Shown here: piece by piece, positions 25,412 through 34,334 of the stretch | Position numbering within the stretch: the first letter of the stretch is position 1 | Layout of the letters: each line of letters starts with the position of its first letter | Source: Clostridiales bacterium | GTDB lineage: Bacteria > Bacillota > Clostridia > Peptostreptococcales > Anaerovoracaceae | DNA: 64,000 bases | Reading direction: 5' to 3' | Assembly: GCA_009776955.1 (NCBI GenBank) | Contig: WRMW01000003.1 | Coordinates: forward strand, 150,103 to 214,102 | Notes under the pieces: model-generated | Told to the model about the DNA's origin: nothing | What the model saw: only the letters and a program-made list of their open reading frames with translations | The model's database searches: none | Made by a program: the position numbers and the translations under genes

Positions 25412-25697
25412 CGTCATTTTCCTCATCGTCCTCCTCATTTTCTCCATCATACTCTCCATAATATTCATCCTCGTACTCCTCGTCTTCCGCGCCGTCGCGC
25501 TCCTCCGTTACGATTCGCAACCCATACCGGCCGTCATCCTGCCCGAATTGCCCTGCGCCCGTACCGTGGTTCTCCTCCTCAGCCCGGCTTTGCTTTATCT
25601 TTTCGCGTAGGAAATGGGCGATAATAAGCACGACCGCAATCAAAATGGCCGAGACTATCACCGTAGGGTTTGCAAAAATGTTTTCGCCGCTACTCAT
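25398..25697 (-). CDS. Small membrane protein with strongly acidic tail
   Basis: A 99-residue protein: an N-terminal helix (TVIVSAILIAVVLIIAHFL, residues 12-30), a short basic segment (REKIKQSR) and a 60-residue tail dominated by Glu and Asp, with the last 30 residues almost entirely acidic or tyrosine. Topology by the positive-inside rule puts the acidic tail in the cytoplasm. No family recognised. The ATG lies six bases after a TAGAAT -10 element with no ribosome site, and the gene overlaps the cyclophilin gene, so the two are cotranscribed. Confidence 0.65.
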   Translation of the reverse strand: MSSGENIFANPTVIVSAILIAVVLIIAHFLREKIKQSRAEEENHGTGAGQFGQDDGRYGLRIVTEERDGAEDEEYEDEYYGEYDGENEEDDEENDDEAK

Positions 25698-25703
25698 GCG
25701 CCT

Positions 25704-25732
25704 ATTCTACCACAAGATACATATGGTAGAAT
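25704..25732. promoter_or_regulatory. Palindromic bidirectional promoter
   Basis: Perfect 9-bp arms ATTCTACCA (25704-25712) and TGGTAGAAT (25724-25732). Each arm contains TAGAAT, a good -10 hexamer, one on each strand. On the minus strand six bases separate it from the ATG at 25697; on the plus strand seven bases separate it from the ATG at 25740. Neither gene has a ribosome site. Confidence 0.65.
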
Positions 25733-25739
25733 AGACCCT

Positions 25740-26768
25740 ATGAGCATCACGACCAAAAAACTATACGCCGAGCTGATGGGCATCCTCGCAAACGGACAGA
25801 GCGCCGCCGTCATATCCGCCTATGTGCCAGATGGCGGGGTAACAAAACGCGTTGTCGCCGAGGGGGATTATGTAGAGTATTCCGGCAGCCCTGTAACGCA
25901 TTCCTACGCCCCCGACGGCACCCTGACCGTCGTTGAGCGCTATCTGCCAAGGCCGCGCCTTGTCATACTCGGCGGCGGCCATATCGCGCTCGCCCTTACG
26001 CAAATGGCGAAGGCCTGCGATTTCTACACACTCGTGTTCGATGACCGCCCGATGTTCGCAAACGCCGAGCGATTTCCACATGCGGACGAAGTCATATGCG
26101 ATGATTTCTCATGCCTGTTCGAACGCATCGGGATTCGTGCCGCCGATTACGTGGTCATAGTGACGCGCGGCCACAAGCACGACCAAGAGTGCATCGAGGG
26201 CGTGTTAAAAGGCGAGCCGCCCGCCTATACAGGCATGATAGGCTCGCGCCGCCGCATCGCCATAGTAATGAAGCAGCTTGCGGACGAGGGCTACCCGCAA
26301 GAGCGGCTTGACGAAGTGTACTCGCCCATAGGACTTAGAATAGGCGCCATCACCCCGGCGGAAATCTCGGTGTCCATACTCGCCGAGCTTATACAGATCC
26401 GACGCGCAAAGCTCGCAGACCCCGCTCTCGCCACAGGGACGGCCGACCCCGCCAATACGCTCTCCTGCGACCTTGAGACCGCCGCCCGCCTCGCCGAGCA
26501 TGGCGAAAGCGCGGACGCCCTTATTACAATACTGGAAACGCATGGCTCCGTGCCACGCGAGACTGGCGCGAAGATGGGAATGTCATACGAGGGCTCGATT
26601 ATCGGGACCATAGGCGGCGGCTGTGCGGAAGGCGGCGTTATGCAGGACGCACGGCCCATCATCCGCGACGGCGGCTGGCGAACGGTCACGGTCGACATGA
26701 CGGACACCGCCGAGGAAGACGGCATGGTCTGCGGCGGCCATATGACCGTGCTTATCGAGAAGGCCTAA
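25740..26768 (+). CDS. XdhC/CoxI family protein
   Basis: A 342-residue protein related to the XdhC chaperones that insert sulfurated molybdenum cofactor into xanthine-dehydrogenase-type enzymes. Residues about 76-215 are the Rossmann-type XdhC_C domain (RPRLVILGGGHIALAL, VIVTRGHKHDQECI, YTGMIGSRRR, PIGLRIGAITPAEIAVSI-like). The last 85 residues are a CoxI domain (ILETHGSVPRETGAKM, TIGGGCAEGGVM, MVCGGHMTVLIE). In most XdhC proteins CoxI precedes the Rossmann domain; here it follows. The first 75 residues may be a remnant domain. No molybdenum hydroxylase genes lie in the window. Likely leaderless start. Confidence 0.82.
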   Translation: MSITTKKLYAELMGILANGQSAAVISAYVPDGGVTKRVVAEGDYVEYSGSPVTHSYAPDGTLTVVERYLPRPRLVILGGGHIALALTQMAKACDFYTLVFDDRPMFANAERFPHADEVICDDFSCLFERIGIRAADYVVIVTRGHKHDQECIEGVLKGEPPAYTGMIGSRRRIAIVMKQLADEGYPQERLDEVYSPIGLRIGAITPAEISVSILAELIQIRRAKLADPALATGTADPANTLSCDLETAARLAEHGESADALITILETHGSVPRETGAKMGMSYEGSIIGTIGGGCAEGGVMQDARPIIRDGGWRTVTVDMTDTAEEDGMVCGGHMTVLIEKA

Positions 26769-26776
26769 GACATTTC

Positions 26777-26792
26777 ACCGAATGCATTCGGT
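26777..26792. repeat. 16-bp perfect palindrome between convergent xdhC-like and carB genes
   Basis: ACCGAATGCATTCGGT is its own reverse complement. It lies eight bases after the xdhC-like stop. Without a spacer it cannot make a normal hairpin loop, and no U-tract follows, so it is more like a protein-binding site than a terminator. Confidence 0.5.
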
Positions 26793-26848
26793 CAGCGTCC
26801 CGACCGCTATCAATTCCGACCATTCTTATCGACCACGCCCCTTACGCC

Positions 26849-29800
26849 CTACCCCAACGCCATATACTCCTCCAACGTCCTATACACAGGCTCCGCCCCA
26901 GACTTCTTCATGCTCAACGCAAGCAAAAACAGCTCGGCCGTATCCACGCAAGTAAGCACTGGCAAATTCCGCTCGGTCGCGTACCGCCGCACCTCAAACG
27001 AGTCGGTCTCTGGGCGGTTCGCCACGTTCGGGACGTCGAAAACAGCCTTGATGACCCCGTCGGCGATAAGCCGCCTCGCCGTCTTTGCGTCCGCCTCGCT
27101 CACGCTCACCCCAAGCCCAAGCGACTGCAAATAGCCTAGCGTCCCCCCGTACGAATACATATCAAAGCCTGCGTCCGCATACGAACGTATGATCTTCGCC
27201 GAAGCCTCGTTCTTGTCCGGGTCGCGGAGCCGCACGTACAGCCCGCCACCTTCCGCCGGTATCTGCACGCCGGACGCAAGAAATCCCTTGTACGACGCCT
27301 TCTCAAAACTTTCGTCTATGCCAAGCACCTCGCCCGTGGACTTCATTTCAGGGCCGAGCGCGATATCCACGTCCGTCAGCTTTGCACCCGAAAACACCGG
27401 CAGCTTCACCGCCACCAGTTTCTTTTTCCTATACAGCCCCACTCCGAACTCGCTGTCACGGAGCCTGTGCCCAAGCATCGCCGCCACCGCGAGCTTCACC
27501 ATCGGCACGCCCGTCACCTTGCTTATTATCGGCACAGTACGCGATGCACGCGGGTTTATCTCAATTACATAGATCTCGTTTCCCTCCCAAGCGTACTGGA
27601 TGTTCACAAGCCCGCAGACCTTCAGCGCGCGCGTGATGCGGTTTGTATAATCGACCAGGACATCGGCCACTTTGTTTGGCAAAGTGTGCGGCGGATAGGC
27701 ACTTATGCTGTCGCCGGAATGGACGCCCGTCCGCTCCACATGCTCCATTATGCCGGGAATCAATATGTCCTCGCCGTCAGAAATAGCGTCAACCTCGATC
27801 TCCTTGCCCTCGATATACTTGTCGATAAGCACTGGGTACTCGTCCGAAAGCGACACCGCCTCGCTTAGGTACTCAAGCAGCTCGACGTCCGAATAAACGA
27901 CCTGCATCGCCCGCCCGCCTATCACGTACGAGGGGCGAACCACAAGCGGATACCCTAGCTCCTTCACTGCAGCCATGGCCGCCTCTTTCGTCGTCACGCT
28001 ATAGCCTGGCGGCGTCTTGATGCCGAGCCCCGCAAGAAATTCCGAAGTCTTTTGCCTGTCCTCCGCCAAATCGATGCTCTCAAACGAGGTCCCCAGAATA
28101 TTCATGCCTCTGCGGTCAAGATCCTCCGCAAGGTTGAGTGAGGTCTGCCCGCCGAACTGCAATACCACGCCCAACGGCCGTTCTTTCTTGATGACGTTCA
28201 TCACATCGTCTATATGCAGCGCCTCGAAATACAGCTTGTCCGAGGTGTCGAAGTCCGTGCTGACCGTCTCTGGATTGTTGTTGATAATGACGGCTTCGTA
28301 GCCAAGCTCCTTGGCGGCCCAGACGCCGCGCACGCAGCAATAGTCGAACTCTATCCCCTGCCCGATGCGTATGGGGCCGGAACCGACGATCAAGACCTTT
28401 TCCGCCTTTGATGCGACGCTTTCGTCCCCCTCCTCAAAGCACGAATAATAGTACGGATTGCTCGCCTCGCTCTCCCCGCCGAAGGTGCTGACCGCCTTGT
28501 ACACGGGGAAAATGTCGTTGTAGACGCGGATATCCGTCAGCACCTCGCGCTTCGCCCCTGAGAGCGAAAGTATCTCATTGTCGGTGAAGCCTATGTCCTC
28601 CGCCTCGTGGATAATCGCCGCGCTCAGCTTGCCGCCCGTCCCCGCAAGCGTCTTTTCCATCTTCACGATGCGGTCTAGCCTGCCGAGAAACCACTTGTCG
28701 ATCTTCGTAATCTCGTAAAGCCTGTCGATGGAGAAGCTGTCGCGCCGCAGGGCCTCCGCAATCGCGAATATGCGCTCGTCGTCCTCGTCCTCTATCTTTG
28801 CGACAAGTTCAACGTCGTTTTTTTGCATAATATAAGGGATCCGCAGTCCGTGCATTTTGATTTCCAGTGAGGTTATCGCTTTTAGAAGCGCGCTCTCAAA
28901 TGTGTGCGAAATGCTCATCACCTCGCCAGTCGCTTTCATCTGCGTGCCGAGCTTACGCGATGCCGTCTTAAACTTTTCAAACGGCCACCTCGGAAACTTC
29001 ACCACACAATACTCGAAAACAGGGTCAAAGTCCGCGGCGGTCTTGCCTGTCGAATAATTTTTGAGCTCGTCAAGACTGTAGCCAAGCGCGATTTTGGCAG
29101 CAATTTTCGCAATCGGGAAGCCCGTCGCCTTGGACGCAAGCGCAGAGGAGCGGCTTACGCGCGGATTGACCTCTATAGCCACATACGCGTTGGTCACGGG
29201 GTCGAGCGCAAGCTGCACATTGCAGCCGCCCTCTATCCCAAGGCTCCGCACAATCCTGTGCGCGGCGGCCTCCTGCATCTTGTATTCATCGTCGGTCAGG
29301 GTCTGCATGGGCGCCACGACTATGGAGTCGCCCGTATGCACGCCGACCGGGTCAAAGTTCTCCATGCCGCATATTGTGATGCAATTGTCCTTTGCGTCAC
29401 GCATCACCTCGAACTCCAGCTCTTTCCACCCCGCCACGGATTCCTCAAGCAGTATCTGGCCTATGGCACTGCTCTCGACCCCGCTTGTAACAAGAGTTTC
29501 AAGCTCTCGCTCGTCCTTCGCTATGCCCCCGCCTGTCCCGCCGAGCGTATATGCCGGCCGGATTACCACAGGGAAGCCGACTTCCTCGATAAAGGCTCCG
29601 CAATCTTCAAGGCAATTGGCTATCGTGCTGCGAGGCACGGGCTCCCCGATCTTCCGCATAAGCGCCCGAAATTCCTCTCGGTCCTCGGCCTTCTTTATGC
29701 TGTCGCGGTTGACCCCAAGCAGGGCCGCCCCATACTTCGCAAGCACGCCTTTCTCGTCCAGCGACATCGCCAGATTTAGCCCCGTCTGCCCGCCGAAGCC

Positions 29801-30064
29801 CGCCAACACCCCCTGCGGCCTCTCCCGCTCGATGATGGCCTCAAGCGCCTCGTCGGTCAGCGGCTCCATATACACCTTGTCCGCTATCCCATCATCCGTC
29901 ATAATGGTTGCCGGGTTTGAGTTCACAAGCACGCACTCTATGCCCTCCTCGCGTATGGACTTGCACGCCTGCGTCCCCGCATAATCAAACTCCGCCGCCT
30001 GCCCTATCACGATAGGCCCGGAGCTTATCATCAACACCTTTTTCAAACTTTCATTCTTCGGCAT
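26849..30064 (-). CDS. carB: Carbamoyl-phosphate synthase large subunit
   Basis: A 1,071-residue protein that makes carbamoyl phosphate from bicarbonate, ammonia (from the CarA glutaminase) and two ATP. Two homologous ATP-grasp halves are visible: the first from SSGPIVIGQAAEFDYAGTQA, the second from GSGPIRIGQGIEFDYCCVRG (around residue 565). An oligomerisation region lies between, and the C-terminal MGS-like allosteric domain (ADAGFDMYSYGGTLGYLQSLG) ends the protein. GAGGG precedes the ATG. carA is not adjacent on either side, which is unusual. It has its own strong promoter. Confidence 0.96.
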   Translation of the reverse strand: MPKNESLKKVLMISSGPIVIGQAAEFDYAGTQACKSIREEGIECVLVNSNPATIMTDDGIADKVYMEPLTDEALEAIIERERPQGVLAGFGGQTGLNLAMSLDEKGVLAKYGAALLGVNRDSIKKAEDREEFRALMRKIGEPVPRSTIANCLEDCGAFIEEVGFPVVIRPAYTLGGTGGGIAKDERELETLVTSGVESSAIGQILLEESVAGWKELEFEVMRDAKDNCITICGMENFDPVGVHTGDSIVVAPMQTLTDDEYKMQEAAAHRIVRSLGIEGGCNVQLALDPVTNAYVAIEVNPRVSRSSALASKATGFPIAKIAAKIALGYSLDELKNYSTGKTAADFDPVFEYCVVKFPRWPFEKFKTASRKLGTQMKATGEVMSISHTFESALLKAITSLEIKMHGLRIPYIMQKNDVELVAKIEDEDDERIFAIAEALRRDSFSIDRLYEITKIDKWFLGRLDRIVKMEKTLAGTGGKLSAAIIHEAEDIGFTDNEILSLSGAKREVLTDIRVYNDIFPVYKAVSTFGGESEASNPYYYSCFEEGDESVASKAEKVLIVGSGPIRIGQGIEFDYCCVRGVWAAKELGYEAVIINNNPETVSTDFDTSDKLYFEALHIDDVMNVIKKERPLGVVLQFGGQTSLNLAEDLDRRGMNILGTSFESIDLAEDRQKTSEFLAGLGIKTPPGYSVTTKEAAMAAVKELGYPLVVRPSYVIGGRAMQVVYSDVELLEYLSEAVSLSDEYPVLIDKYIEGKEIEVDAISDGEDILIPGIMEHVERTGVHSGDSISAYPPHTLPNKVADVLVDYTNRITRALKVCGLVNIQYAWEGNEIYVIEINPRASRTVPIISKVTGVPMVKLAVAAMLGHRLRDSEFGVGLYRKKKLVAVKLPVFSGAKLTDVDIALGPEMKSTGEVLGIDESFEKASYKGFLASGVQIPAEGGGLYVRLRDPDKNEASAKIIRSYADAGFDMYSYGGTLGYLQSLGLGVSVSEADAKTARRLIADGVIKAVFDVPNVANRPETDSFEVRRYATERNLPVLTCVDTAELFLLALSMKKSGAEPVYRTLEEYMALG

Positions 30065-30120
30065 AACAACTACCCTCTATCCCTTCCACAACCTTTCACT
30101 AGCACAGTATTGCACAATGA

Positions 30121-30155
30121 TGCATAATTATACACATTAATTAATAATTATGCAA
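30121..30155 (-). promoter_or_regulatory. carB promoter overlapped by an inverted repeat
   Basis: Minus strand: TTGCAT (30150-30155), 17-bp spacer, TATAAT (30127-30132). Perfect 10-bp arms TGCATAATTA (30121-30130) and TAATTATGCA (30145-30154) cover both hexamers. The leader to the ATG is about 55 nt. The dyad may be an operator or simply a by-product of AT-rich promoter sequence. Confidence 0.65.
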
Positions 30156-30172
30156 GTGCGGCTTTGTTTAAG

Positions 30173-30835
30173 CTAATTGGTATTTTGTCGTTCCTGTATC
30201 GCCTCCGCGAGCATCATGTCCTTGACCTTCATCAGGCGGACCTGATTACCGCGCTCGTTTTCGTCCAGCTTCATGCGGATGAACTTTATGGTTTCTTGCA
30301 AGTTCGGGATCATAATGAACTCCAGGGCGTTGACGCGTCTGCGCGTCCTCTCTATCTCCCCCGCAAGCAAGGCAAGCTTCTTCTCCTTGGCTGCCAGTTC
30401 AAGCATGGTGGGAAAGACTTCCGACAAGTCCTTTATGGCGCCGTCGAGCTCCCCCGAAGTATGGGCGAAGCCGTAGGGATAGATATCCGAATCGCCCACG
30501 CTCTTATAGTCGAACTCAAACTCCGGCACTATTACCGACATTACATTCGCATAGCTTACGCTTACGGCGGCGCTCCGCTTGGGGTACATCAGGGCTTCCT
30601 CCAACGCCTCCCTCGACATCACCGCGCCTGCGATGGAGAAGCCGGCGTACACGCCCGTGATATGCTCCTCCACCCTGTCCCGTAGCTCCTTGTTCTCCTT
30701 GGCAAGCTCGATAAACCGCTTCATAAGCTCGTCCCGCTTGTCCTTCATCAGCTTATGGCCACGCATGGCGGTATAAAGACGCCCTTTGAGCGTAGTCATC
30801 ACCATTCTTGTCGGATTTACGTTAAGTCTCGCCAT
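30173..30835 (-). CDS. ntpD: V/A-type ATPase subunit D
   Basis: A 220-residue, mostly coiled-coil protein beginning MARLNVNPTRMVMTTLKGRL, the signature start of subunit D. With F it forms the central shaft that turns inside the A3B3 head and drives the membrane rotor. Last gene of the nine-gene operon, 25 bp after ntpB. A weak TAAGG is the only ribosome site. The operon ends here; carB follows about 110 bp downstream behind its own promoter. Confidence 0.93.
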   Translation of the reverse strand: MARLNVNPTRMVMTTLKGRLYTAMRGHKLMKDKRDELMKRFIELAKENKELRDRVEEHITGVYAGFSIAGAVMSREALEEALMYPKRSAAVSVSYANVMSVIVPEFEFDYKSVGDSDIYPYGFAHTSGELDGAIKDLSEVFPTMLELAAKEKKLALLAGEIERTRRRVNALEFIMIPNLQETIKFIRMKLDENERGNQVRLMKVKDMMLAEAIQERQNTN

Positions 30836-30860
30836 TAAGCCTTATCCCGCACCACTCAGC

Positions 30861-32240
30861 CTATCCCTCGTCCTTGGGATAATACTTCTTGATGTTTTCT
30901 TCCCTGACGCGTTTCAGCTCCGACTTAGGCAACATTCCAAGCAACTGCCACCCAATGTCCAGAGTCTCCATTATGTCGCGGTCGGCCTCGTAGCCCTGGC
31001 TTACATACTCCCTCTCAAACTCATCGGCAAACTTGGCGTATAGCAAGTCCATGTCCGAAAGCGCGCCCTCGCCCAGAATAGTCATAAGCTCCTTGCAGTC
31101 CTTGCCCCGGGAATAAGCCGCGAAAAGCTGGTTCATAATGTCGGGGTGATCCTCCCTGGTCTTGCCCGCGCCCACACCTTTGTCTTTCAGGCGGGAGAGG
31201 GACGGCAGCACGTCTATGGGCGGCCTCATGCCCTTGCGGTGAAGGTCACGCGAAAGGATTATCTGCCCCTCAGTGATATAACCCGTCAGGTCAGGGATTG
31301 GGTGCGTCTTGTCGTCCTCTGGCATCGTAAGGATGGGTATCAAGGTGATGGAGCCTGCGCCCCTTTTCTTTCTCCCCGCCCTTTCGTACATCGTGGCAAG
31401 GTCCGTATAAAGGTAGCCGGGATAACCCCTCCTGCCCGGCACTTCCTTGCGGGCGGCGCTCACTTCGCGCAGAGCCTCTGCATAATTCGTGATGTCCGTA
31501 AGTATGACAAGCACGTGCATATCGCAGTCATATGCAAGGTACTCCGCCGCCGTCAACGCCATACGCGGCGCGGCGATACGCTCCACCGCGGGGTCGTTTG
31601 CAAGGTTCATAAACAGCACCGCCCTGTCGATGGCGCCCGTGCGGTTGAAATCCGAGATAAAAAAGTTCGCTTCCTCGTAAGTGATGCCTATGGCGGCGAA
31701 CACCACGGCGAAGTTCGACTCGTCGCCCCTTACCTTCGACTGGCGCGCTATCTGCGAAGCGAGCTCCGCATGAGGCAGGCCTGCACCCGAAAAAATTGGC
31801 AGCTTCTGCCCTCGCACCAAGGTGTTGAGCCCGTCTATCGCCGATATGCCGGTCTGGATAAATTCATTGGGGTATTCGCGCGCGGCGGGGTTCAGCGGCA
31901 ACCCGTTTATATCCGCCCTTTTTTCGGGTATTATCTCAGGGCCTCCGTCATAGGGCTTGCCCATGCCATCAAACACGCGCCCAAGCATATCCTGGGACAC
32001 CGCCAAGTCAAGTCCACGCCCCAAGAACCGCACCTTTGAATCCTTCAGGTTTATCCCTGCCGAGCTCGTAAAAAGCTGAACCAATGCATCCGAGCCGTTG
32101 ACCTCCAACACCTTGCAATGGCGGATCTCGCCGTTTTGAAGCTCTATCTCGCCAAGCTCGTCATACGAAACGTCCTCCACGCCCCTGACAAGCATCAGCG
32201 GGCCTACGACCTCAGATATCGTCCTGTATTCTTTAATCAT
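30861..32240 (-). CDS. ntpB: V/A-type ATPase subunit B
   Basis: A 459-residue regulatory (non-catalytic) head subunit. It begins [18 protein letters not shown] and carries [18 protein letters not shown] in place of a working P-loop, then [55 protein letters not shown] and the [18 protein letters not shown] segment, all typical. It alternates with subunit A to form the hexamer. It overlaps ntpA by 8 bp. Confidence 0.95.
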   Translation of the reverse strand: MIKEYRTISEVVGPLMLVRGVEDVSYDELGEIELQNGEIRHCKVLEVNGSDALVQLFTSSAGINLKDSKVRFLGRGLDLAVSQDMLGRVFDGMGKPYDGGPEIIPEKRADINGLPLNPAAREYPNEFIQTGISAIDGLNTLVRGQKLPIFSGAGLPHAELASQIARQSKVRGDESNFAVVFAAIGITYEEANFFISDFNRTGAIDRAVLFMNLANDPAVERIAAPRMALTAAEYLAYDCDMHVLVILTDITNYAEALREVSAARKEVPGRRGYPGYLYTDLATMYERAGRKKRGAGSITLIPILTMPEDDKTHPIPDLTGYITEGQIILSRDLHRKGMRPPIDVLPSLSRLKDKGVGAGKTREDHPDIMNQLFAAYSRGKDCKELMTILGEGALSDMDLLYAKFADEFEREYVSQGYEADRDIMETLDIGWQLLGMLPKSELKRVREENIKKYYPKDEG

Positions 32241-34011
32241 CTTGCTCCGCCTCCTTCTCCACGAGGTCTTGCACGCCAGCCCGCATCTCCGCCAAAATCC
32301 TTTCGTACTCCGCGCCGCATTCCGCTTCCTCTACATACTTGAAGCGCCCTATGGCCTCCCGCACTTCCATGTCAATCAATTTCTGGAACCACACCCCCTT
32401 GTCGAGCGCGCCCACGGCAAGCCTGTAAAATTCAAGCACAAGCACGAGCAGGTGGTATTGTTTTGTGAGGGACGCATATTGGTCCACTTCATGGAACGCG
32501 TTTTGGTGCAAATAGTCCTCCCTGATGGAGCGGCACGCCTCAAGCTTGACCCTGTCGGCGGGCGACAATGCATCCACACCCACAAGCTGCACTATCTCGT
32601 TAAGCTCAAATTCCTCTTGCAGCAGCCTCATCGCCTCGCTTCGGAGGGCGGGGAAGTCGCTCGCCACATTCTCCGCAAACCACTTGTCCAAGCTGTCGAT
32701 ATAGAGCGAATAGCTGTTGAGCCAGTTGATGGCGGGGAAGTGCCTTTTGTACGCAAGCGAAGAATCCAAGTTCCAAAACACCTTAACGATACGCAAGGTC
32801 GCCTGGCTTACAGGCTCAGAGATATCGCCACCTGGCGGGCTTACCGCGCCGATGGCGGACAGGGAGCCCTCACGCCCCTCTTTCCCCAGGCTGATGCACT
32901 TGCCGGCACGCTCGTAAAACTGGGCAAGACGGGAGCCGAGGTAGGCGGGGTAGCCTTCCTCGCCCGGCATTTCCTCAAGGCGTCCCGACATCTCGCGCAG
33001 AGCCTCCGCCCACCGTGAGGTTGAGTCCGCCATAAGCGCCACCGAATACCCCATGTCCCTGAAATACTCCGCGATGGTGATGCCCGTATATACCGACGCC
33101 TCGCGGGCTGCCACCGGCATATCCGAGGTGTTGGCGATAAGGAGCGTGCGCTTCATCATGGAATGCCCTGTCTTTGGGTCTATCAATTCCGGGAACTCCA
33201 CAAGCACGTCGGTCATTTCGTTCCCGCGTTCGCCGCAGCCTATATATACAACAATTTCTGCATCGGCCCACTTTGCGAGGGAGTGCTGCACCACGGTCTT
33301 GCCAGAGCCGAATGGCCCAGGCACCGCCGCCACGCCGCCCTTGGAAATGGGGAACAATGTGTCTATCACCCTTTGCCCCGTGACCAAGGGGGTGTCCGGC
33401 GCCTTCTTCTCCTTGTACGGGCGCCCCATCCTGACTGGCCACTTCTGCATCATGGTCAATTCCCTGGTCTCACCGGACTTTGTCTTGACTTTCGCCACGA
33501 CGTCCTCTACAGTGAAGCACCCTCCCTCAATGGACTTCACGACGCCCTCCACACCGTATGGCACCATTATTTTATGCACGACCAAAGCGGTCTCCTGAAC
33601 AGTCCCTATCACATCGCCGCTCTCCACCTCGTCGCCAGCTTCCACCGCGGGCACAAACTCCCACTTCGCATGCCTGTCGAGGGATGGCACCTGTATGCCC
33701 CTCGTGATATGGTGGCCCACCATGTCGTATATGACTTCAAGCGGGCGCTGAATGCCGTCGTAAATATTCCCCATCAGCCCTGGCCCAAGCTCGACACTGA
33801 GCGGCGCGCCCGTGCCTGTCACAGATATGCCCGGTCCAAGCCCGGCAGTCTCCTCGTAGACCTGGATCGATGCCTTGTCCCCCCGCATTTCGATGATCTC
33901 GCCGATAAGCCCCTGCTCGCCCACGCGTACGACGTCGAACATATTCGACCCCTGCATCCCCTCGGCTATCACCAGAGGCCCCGACACTTTTACTATCTTC
34001 CCCTGCTTCAC
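32233..34011 (-). CDS. ntpA: V/A-type ATPase catalytic subunit A
   Basis: A 592-residue catalytic subunit, normal length. Walker A is GPFGSGKTV, followed by the [11 protein letters not shown] glutamate/arginine segment and [29 protein letters not shown]. The long non-homologous region typical of A subunits ([24 protein letters not shown]) lies before it. It hydrolyses or makes ATP at the A-B interfaces. The start overlaps the F subunit gene by 4 bp. Confidence 0.96.
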   Translation of the reverse strand: MKQGKIVKVSGPLVIAEGMQGSNMFDVVRVGEQGLIGEIIEMRGDKASIQVYEETAGLGPGISVTGTGAPLSVELGPGLMGNIYDGIQRPLEVIYDMVGHHITRGIQVPSLDRHAKWEFVPAVEAGDEVESGDVIGTVQETALVVHKIMVPYGVEGVVKSIEGGCFTVEDVVAKVKTKSGETRELTMMQKWPVRMGRPYKEKKAPDTPLVTGQRVIDTLFPISKGGVAAVPGPFGSGKTVVQHSLAKWADAEIVVYIGCGERGNEMTDVLVEFPELIDPKTGHSMMKRTLLIANTSDMPVAAREASVYTGITIAEYFRDMGYSVALMADSTSRWAEALREMSGRLEEMPGEEGYPAYLGSRLAQFYERAGKCISLGKEGREGSLSAIGAVSPPGGDISEPVSQATLRIVKVFWNLDSSLAYKRHFPAINWLNSYSLYIDSLDKWFAENVASDFPALRSEAMRLLQEEFELNEIVQLVGVDALSPADRVKLEACRSIREDYLHQNAFHEVDQYASLTKQYHLLVLVLEFYRLAVGALDKGVWFQKLIDMEVREAIGRFKYVEEAECGAEYERILAEMRAGVQDLVEKEAEQDD

Positions 34012-34334
34012 TTATGCTCACCTCCAAACAATATGTCCGCGCCGACAGCGCGCTCCACAGACTTCTTCAGCTTTCCGAACCCCACGCCGAAATTTCCGTC
34101 CATTCCCGGTATCGGCACAATTGCCGGCAATTTTTCCTCTTTGTATTGGTCTATTGCCGACAGCATTTTTTTCGCATAGCCCTCGGTAATGAAAACAATT
34201 GCATAGCCCTCTTTCGCCGCCTTGGACAGCGCCTTTTTCGCCTCGTCCACGCCTATGCAAGGAAAGGCGTCAAAGCCTACCGCCTTGAATCCGAGCACGC
34301 TGTCGCGGTCGCCTATCACGCATACCTTATACAT
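34008..34334 (-). CDS. V/A-type ATPase subunit F (NtpG)
   Basis: A 108-residue Rossmann-like protein beginning [21 protein letters not shown] with [10 protein letters not shown] and [12 protein letters not shown], the standard subunit F pattern. It binds subunit D in the central stalk. In Enterococcus hirae this gene is called ntpG. It overlaps ntpC by 8 bp upstream and ntpA by 4 bp downstream. Confidence 0.92.
   Translation of the reverse strand: MYKVCVIGDRDSVLGFKAVGFDAFPCIGVDEAKKALSKAAKEGYAIVFITEGYAKKMLSAIDQYKEEKLPAIVPIPGMDGNFGVGFGKLKKSVERAVGADILFGGEHK

Noticed and set aside
28904..29984. Long plus-strand open frames (up to 296 codons) across carB
   Set aside because: They lie fully inside carB on the opposite strand, have no ribosome site and translate into low-complexity Arg/His/Ser-rich sequence. 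They result from codon bias in a GC-rich gene.
33053..34189. Plus-strand open frames of up to 338 codons across ntpA
   Set aside because: Antisense to a highly conserved ATPase subunit; the translations show no known motif or domain.
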